From positions 248,001 through 312,000 of the forward strand of contig CAVYEW010000003.1 of the NCBI GenBank assembly GCA_963767645.1: a stretch of DNA of 64,000 bases, in the 5' to 3' direction. Positions 61,884-64,000 of the stretch are shown here, piece after piece. Positions within the stretch are counted from its first letter, which is position 1. Each line of letters starts with the position of its first letter. The stretch is from DATFDN01 sp963767645. GTDB lineage: Bacteria > Pseudomonadota > Alphaproteobacteria > Acetobacterales > Acetobacteraceae. The notes beneath the pieces were generated by a model. That model had not been told where the DNA came from. It searched no databases and saw only the letters and a program-made list of their open reading frames with translations. A program made the translations under genes and the position numbers.

Positions 61884-63138
61884 ATGCATGACCCCACGCG
61901 GGAGGCGGCGTTCGAGCTGATCAGCGCCGTCCTCGACCGGCACCATCCCTTGGAGGAGGCGCTCGATCAGCTGCCGTCGCTTGAAGGGCGTGACCGGGCC
62001 GCCGCACGTCGGCTGGCCGCAGCGGTGCTGCGCCGGCTGGGCAGCCTGGATGCGGGTACTAAACCCGCTTCTGCGGAAGGCGCCCCCCGTTCCGGTGCGG
62101 CATGTGCTGCGTTTGGGTGCCGCAGGGCTGCTGTTGGCGCAGGCGCCGGCCCATGCGGCAGTGGCAACGGCCGTCGCGCTTGCGCGCGCGCGGGGCCTCT
62201 CCCCCTTCGCCGGCCTCGTCAACGCGGTTCTCCGGCGCCTCTCGGAAAATGGTCACGCCGCGCTGGCCGACTTGGACGGTCCAATTCTGGATACGCCGGC
62301 ATGGCTCTGGAAATCCTGGGGCGCAGAGGCGCGGGAGATCGCCTGCGCGCATCAGGTGCCGGCAGGGATTGATCTCACGCTGCGATCAGGAACCGAGGCC
62401 CCGCCCGGAGGCTGGACATTGCCGACAGGGTCGGTGCGGTTTGCTGCAGGAACGCGCGTCGCCGAGTTGCCCGGCTATAAAGACGGCGCGTTCTGGGTAC
62501 AGGATGCGGCGGCGGCACTGCCGGCTCGGCTCTTGCGGCCGCAACCGGGTGAGCATGTCGCCGATTTGTGCGCGGCTCCGGGCGGGAAGACAGCGCAGCT
62601 CGCAGCCTCGGGCGTGCAGGTGGCGGCCGTGGAGCGGGACGCGAACCGGATCACGCGCCTGCGGGAGAACCTCGCCCGGCTGCACCTGCCCGTGGAGGTC
62701 GTCCATGCGGACGCTGCAGAGTGGAACCCCCCTGCCCTGTTCGACGCGGTGCTGCTCGATGCGCCTTGCAGCGCGACCGGAACCATACGCCGCCATCCCG
62801 ACGTGGCCCGGCTGAGAAGGCCGCGCGATCTGGCAGTTCTGGCGGCCATCCAGGATCGTCTTCTAGCAGCAACAGGCCGCCTGCTGCGACCGGGCGGGCG
62901 TCTCGTCTATGCTGTCTGTTCGCTTCAGCCCGAGGAGGGGGCGCCACGGATCGAGCAGCTGCTGGCGCAAGGCGGATGGCGCCTTGATCCGTTCATGCCG
63001 GATGAACTGGCCGGATTGCCCGAAGCGCGCACCGCCCAGGGATATTTGCGTACGCACCCTGGCATGTGGGCCGAGCATGGCGGAATGGACGGATTTTTCG
63101 CCGCCCGGTTGGTGCGGCTCGGAGGCAAGGATCAATGA
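61884..63138 (+). pseudogene. rsmB: 16S rRNA (cytosine-967-C5)-methyltransferase, frameshifted
   Basis: The N-terminal NusB-like domain starts MHDPTREAAFELISAVLDRH and runs to RRLGSLDA. The frame then changes at GGGTACT (62054-62060). Dropping one G gives LDAVLNPLLRKAPP and the rest. The methyltransferase domain has DLCAAPGGKTAQLAASGVQV, the motif IV DAPCSATGTIRRHPDV with the catalytic Cys, and motif VI YAVCSLQPEEG. This is a core rRNA gene in a conserved place, so a sequencing error is as likely as real loss. Confidence 0.85.
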
Positions 63139-63677
63139 GCAGAGTGGTGATCGCGGTCAGCAGCAGCGGATGGCATGGGTTCAGCAAGCCGAACCGCGAG
63201 AGCATCAATCTGCTGACTGGCCTGGGAGTCGAGGGGGACGCCCATGCGGGTGCGACGGTGAAGCACCGGTCGCGGGTGAGGCGAGATCCAACCCAGCCCA
63301 ACCTGCGGCAAGTTCATCTGATCCACGACGAACTGCATGACGAGTTGCGCAAGGCGGGATTTGACGTGGCTGCCGGAACGATGGGCGAGAACGTCACCAC
63401 GCGGGGTGTCGATCTGCTTGGGCTGCCGCGTGGCACGCTGTTGCACCTGGGCGCCTCGGCCGTCGTCGAGGTCACGGGGCTGCGCAATCCCTGCCTTCAA
63501 CTGGACCAATACCAGCCGGGTCTGATGTCAGCGGTCCTGGAGCGCGACGACGCCGGCGAGCTGATCCGCAAGGCGGGCATCATGGCGATCGTTCGCACGC
63601 CCGGCAGCGTCCGAGCCGGCGATCTCATCGAGGTCGAACTGCCGTCAGAACCCCATCAGCGGCTGGCGCCGGTATGA
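63135..63677 (+). CDS. MOSC-domain protein
   Basis: The 180-residue protein has the MOSC pattern: LTGLGVEGDAHAGATVKHRS, LRQVHLIHDELHDEL, GTMGENVTTRGVDLLGLPRG, and the conserved Cys in EVTGLRNPCLQLDQYQPGLM. MOSC proteins handle molybdenum cofactor sulfur or bind other reactive metal-sulfur centres. The substrate is unknown. The ATG overlaps the rsmB stop by 4 bases (ATGA), so they are co-translated. Confidence 0.87.
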   Translation: MSRVVIAVSSSGWHGFSKPNRESINLLTGLGVEGDAHAGATVKHRSRVRRDPTQPNLRQVHLIHDELHDELRKAGFDVAAGTMGENVTTRGVDLLGLPRGTLLHLGASAVVEVTGLRNPCLQLDQYQPGLMSAVLERDDAGELIRKAGIMAIVRTPGSVRAGDLIEVELPSEPHQRLAPV

Positions 63678-63691
63678 CCTGGCCGCGGCCG

Positions 63692-64000
63692 CTAGGAAGC
63701 CACCTTCTCCAGATAGCGATCGAGCACCCGCTTGGCGCCAGCCTTGTCGAAGGCCACGTCAAGACGATCATCCTCCGTGGCAGTAACGGTGCCGTAGCCG
63801 AACTTCTGATGGAACACGCGGCTGCCAATCGGGATGGCGTCGGCGCGCGCGGGACGGCCGGGCTGCTCCCAGACCTCGATGACCTTACGCTGTGCGGCAG
63901 GGAACGGGAACTGGCTGGTGAACAGGCTCGCCGCCGCCGTATGGGCGTCTCGCGCAAGCATCGCCGATCCGGTCCGTTCGATTTCCGCCTCGGGCAGTTC
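63692..64000 (-). CDS. uvrD: UvrD/PcrA-type DNA helicase, C-terminal end
   Basis: The gene continues beyond the right edge (the frame is open to 64000). The visible 102 residues have the C-terminal domain of alphaproteobacterial UvrD: GSRVFHQKFGYGTVTATEDD and RLDVAFDKAGAKRVLDRYLE, which forms the RNA-polymerase or protein-binding tail. It lies tail to tail with the MOSC gene. Confidence 0.75.
   Translation of the reverse strand, partial: ELPEAEIERTGSAMLARDAHTAAASLFTSQFPFPAAQRKVIEVWEQPGRPARADAIPIGSRVFHQKFGYGTVTATEDDRLDVAFDKAGAKRVLDRYLEKVAS

Overview
The window looks like the chromosome of a GC-rich alphaproteobacterium, most likely from the Acetobacteraceae/Rhodospirillales. The evidence is a flagellin gene followed by the alphaproteobacterial regulators flbT and flaF, Acetobacteraceae-type insertion sequences (including an IS1031-like IS5 element), and a dnaQ-coaE-aroE block. 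No rRNA, tRNA or CRISPR array was seen. Family names come from recognising motifs by eye, with no database search.

Region 1 (1-12464, + strand): the end of flgL, flagellin, flbT, flaF and a DUF1217 flagellar gene, then a run of TPR-methyltransferase, TPR/O-GlcNAc-transferase-like, family-2 glycosyltransferase, methyltransferase and sugar-nucleotide epimerase genes. This is probably a flagellin or surface glycosylation locus. An intact IS3-family element has cut off the C-terminus of the family-2 glycosyltransferase, and the epimerase is frameshifted. A NUDIX gene and a degenerate histidine kinase follow.

Region 2 (12505-20154): a HAD hydrolase gene and pyrD on the - strand. A small gene follows with a strong intrinsic terminator directly ahead of its ribosome binding site. 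Then come a frameshifted S24/LexA-like repressor, a glutathionyl-hydroquinone reductase, a second TPR glycosyltransferase and a protein built of WYL/NPDV repeats.

Region 3 (20176-29772): one IS3-family element, proved by its 4-bp GTTC target duplications, blown up from about 1.34 kb to 9.6 kb. It contains an IS1031-like IS5 element (itself split by an IS1182-like element), a serine-recombinase element that carries another IS5 copy, and an IS110 element. Four copies of a roughly 50-bp palindrome lie in or beside these genes.

Region 4 (30997-58916, - strand): a 28-kb contractile-tailed phage head, tail and baseplate cluster, read right to left as terminase, portal, scaffold, a signal-peptide-bearing beta-helix protein, capsid, connectors, sheath, tube, tail chaperone with a -1 frameshift signal, short tape measure, baseplate, fibres and lysis-type membrane proteins. 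I found no integrase, repressor, replication gene, small terminase or endolysin, so it is a decayed prophage or a domesticated particle.

Region 5 (59213-64000): a receiver-like protein without its phospho-acceptor, then dnaQ, coaE and aroE (-), rsmB (frameshifted) and a MOSC protein (+), and the 3' end of uvrD (-). Single-base frameshifts recur across the window, in mobile DNA and in rsmB, so sequencing error must be weighed against real decay.
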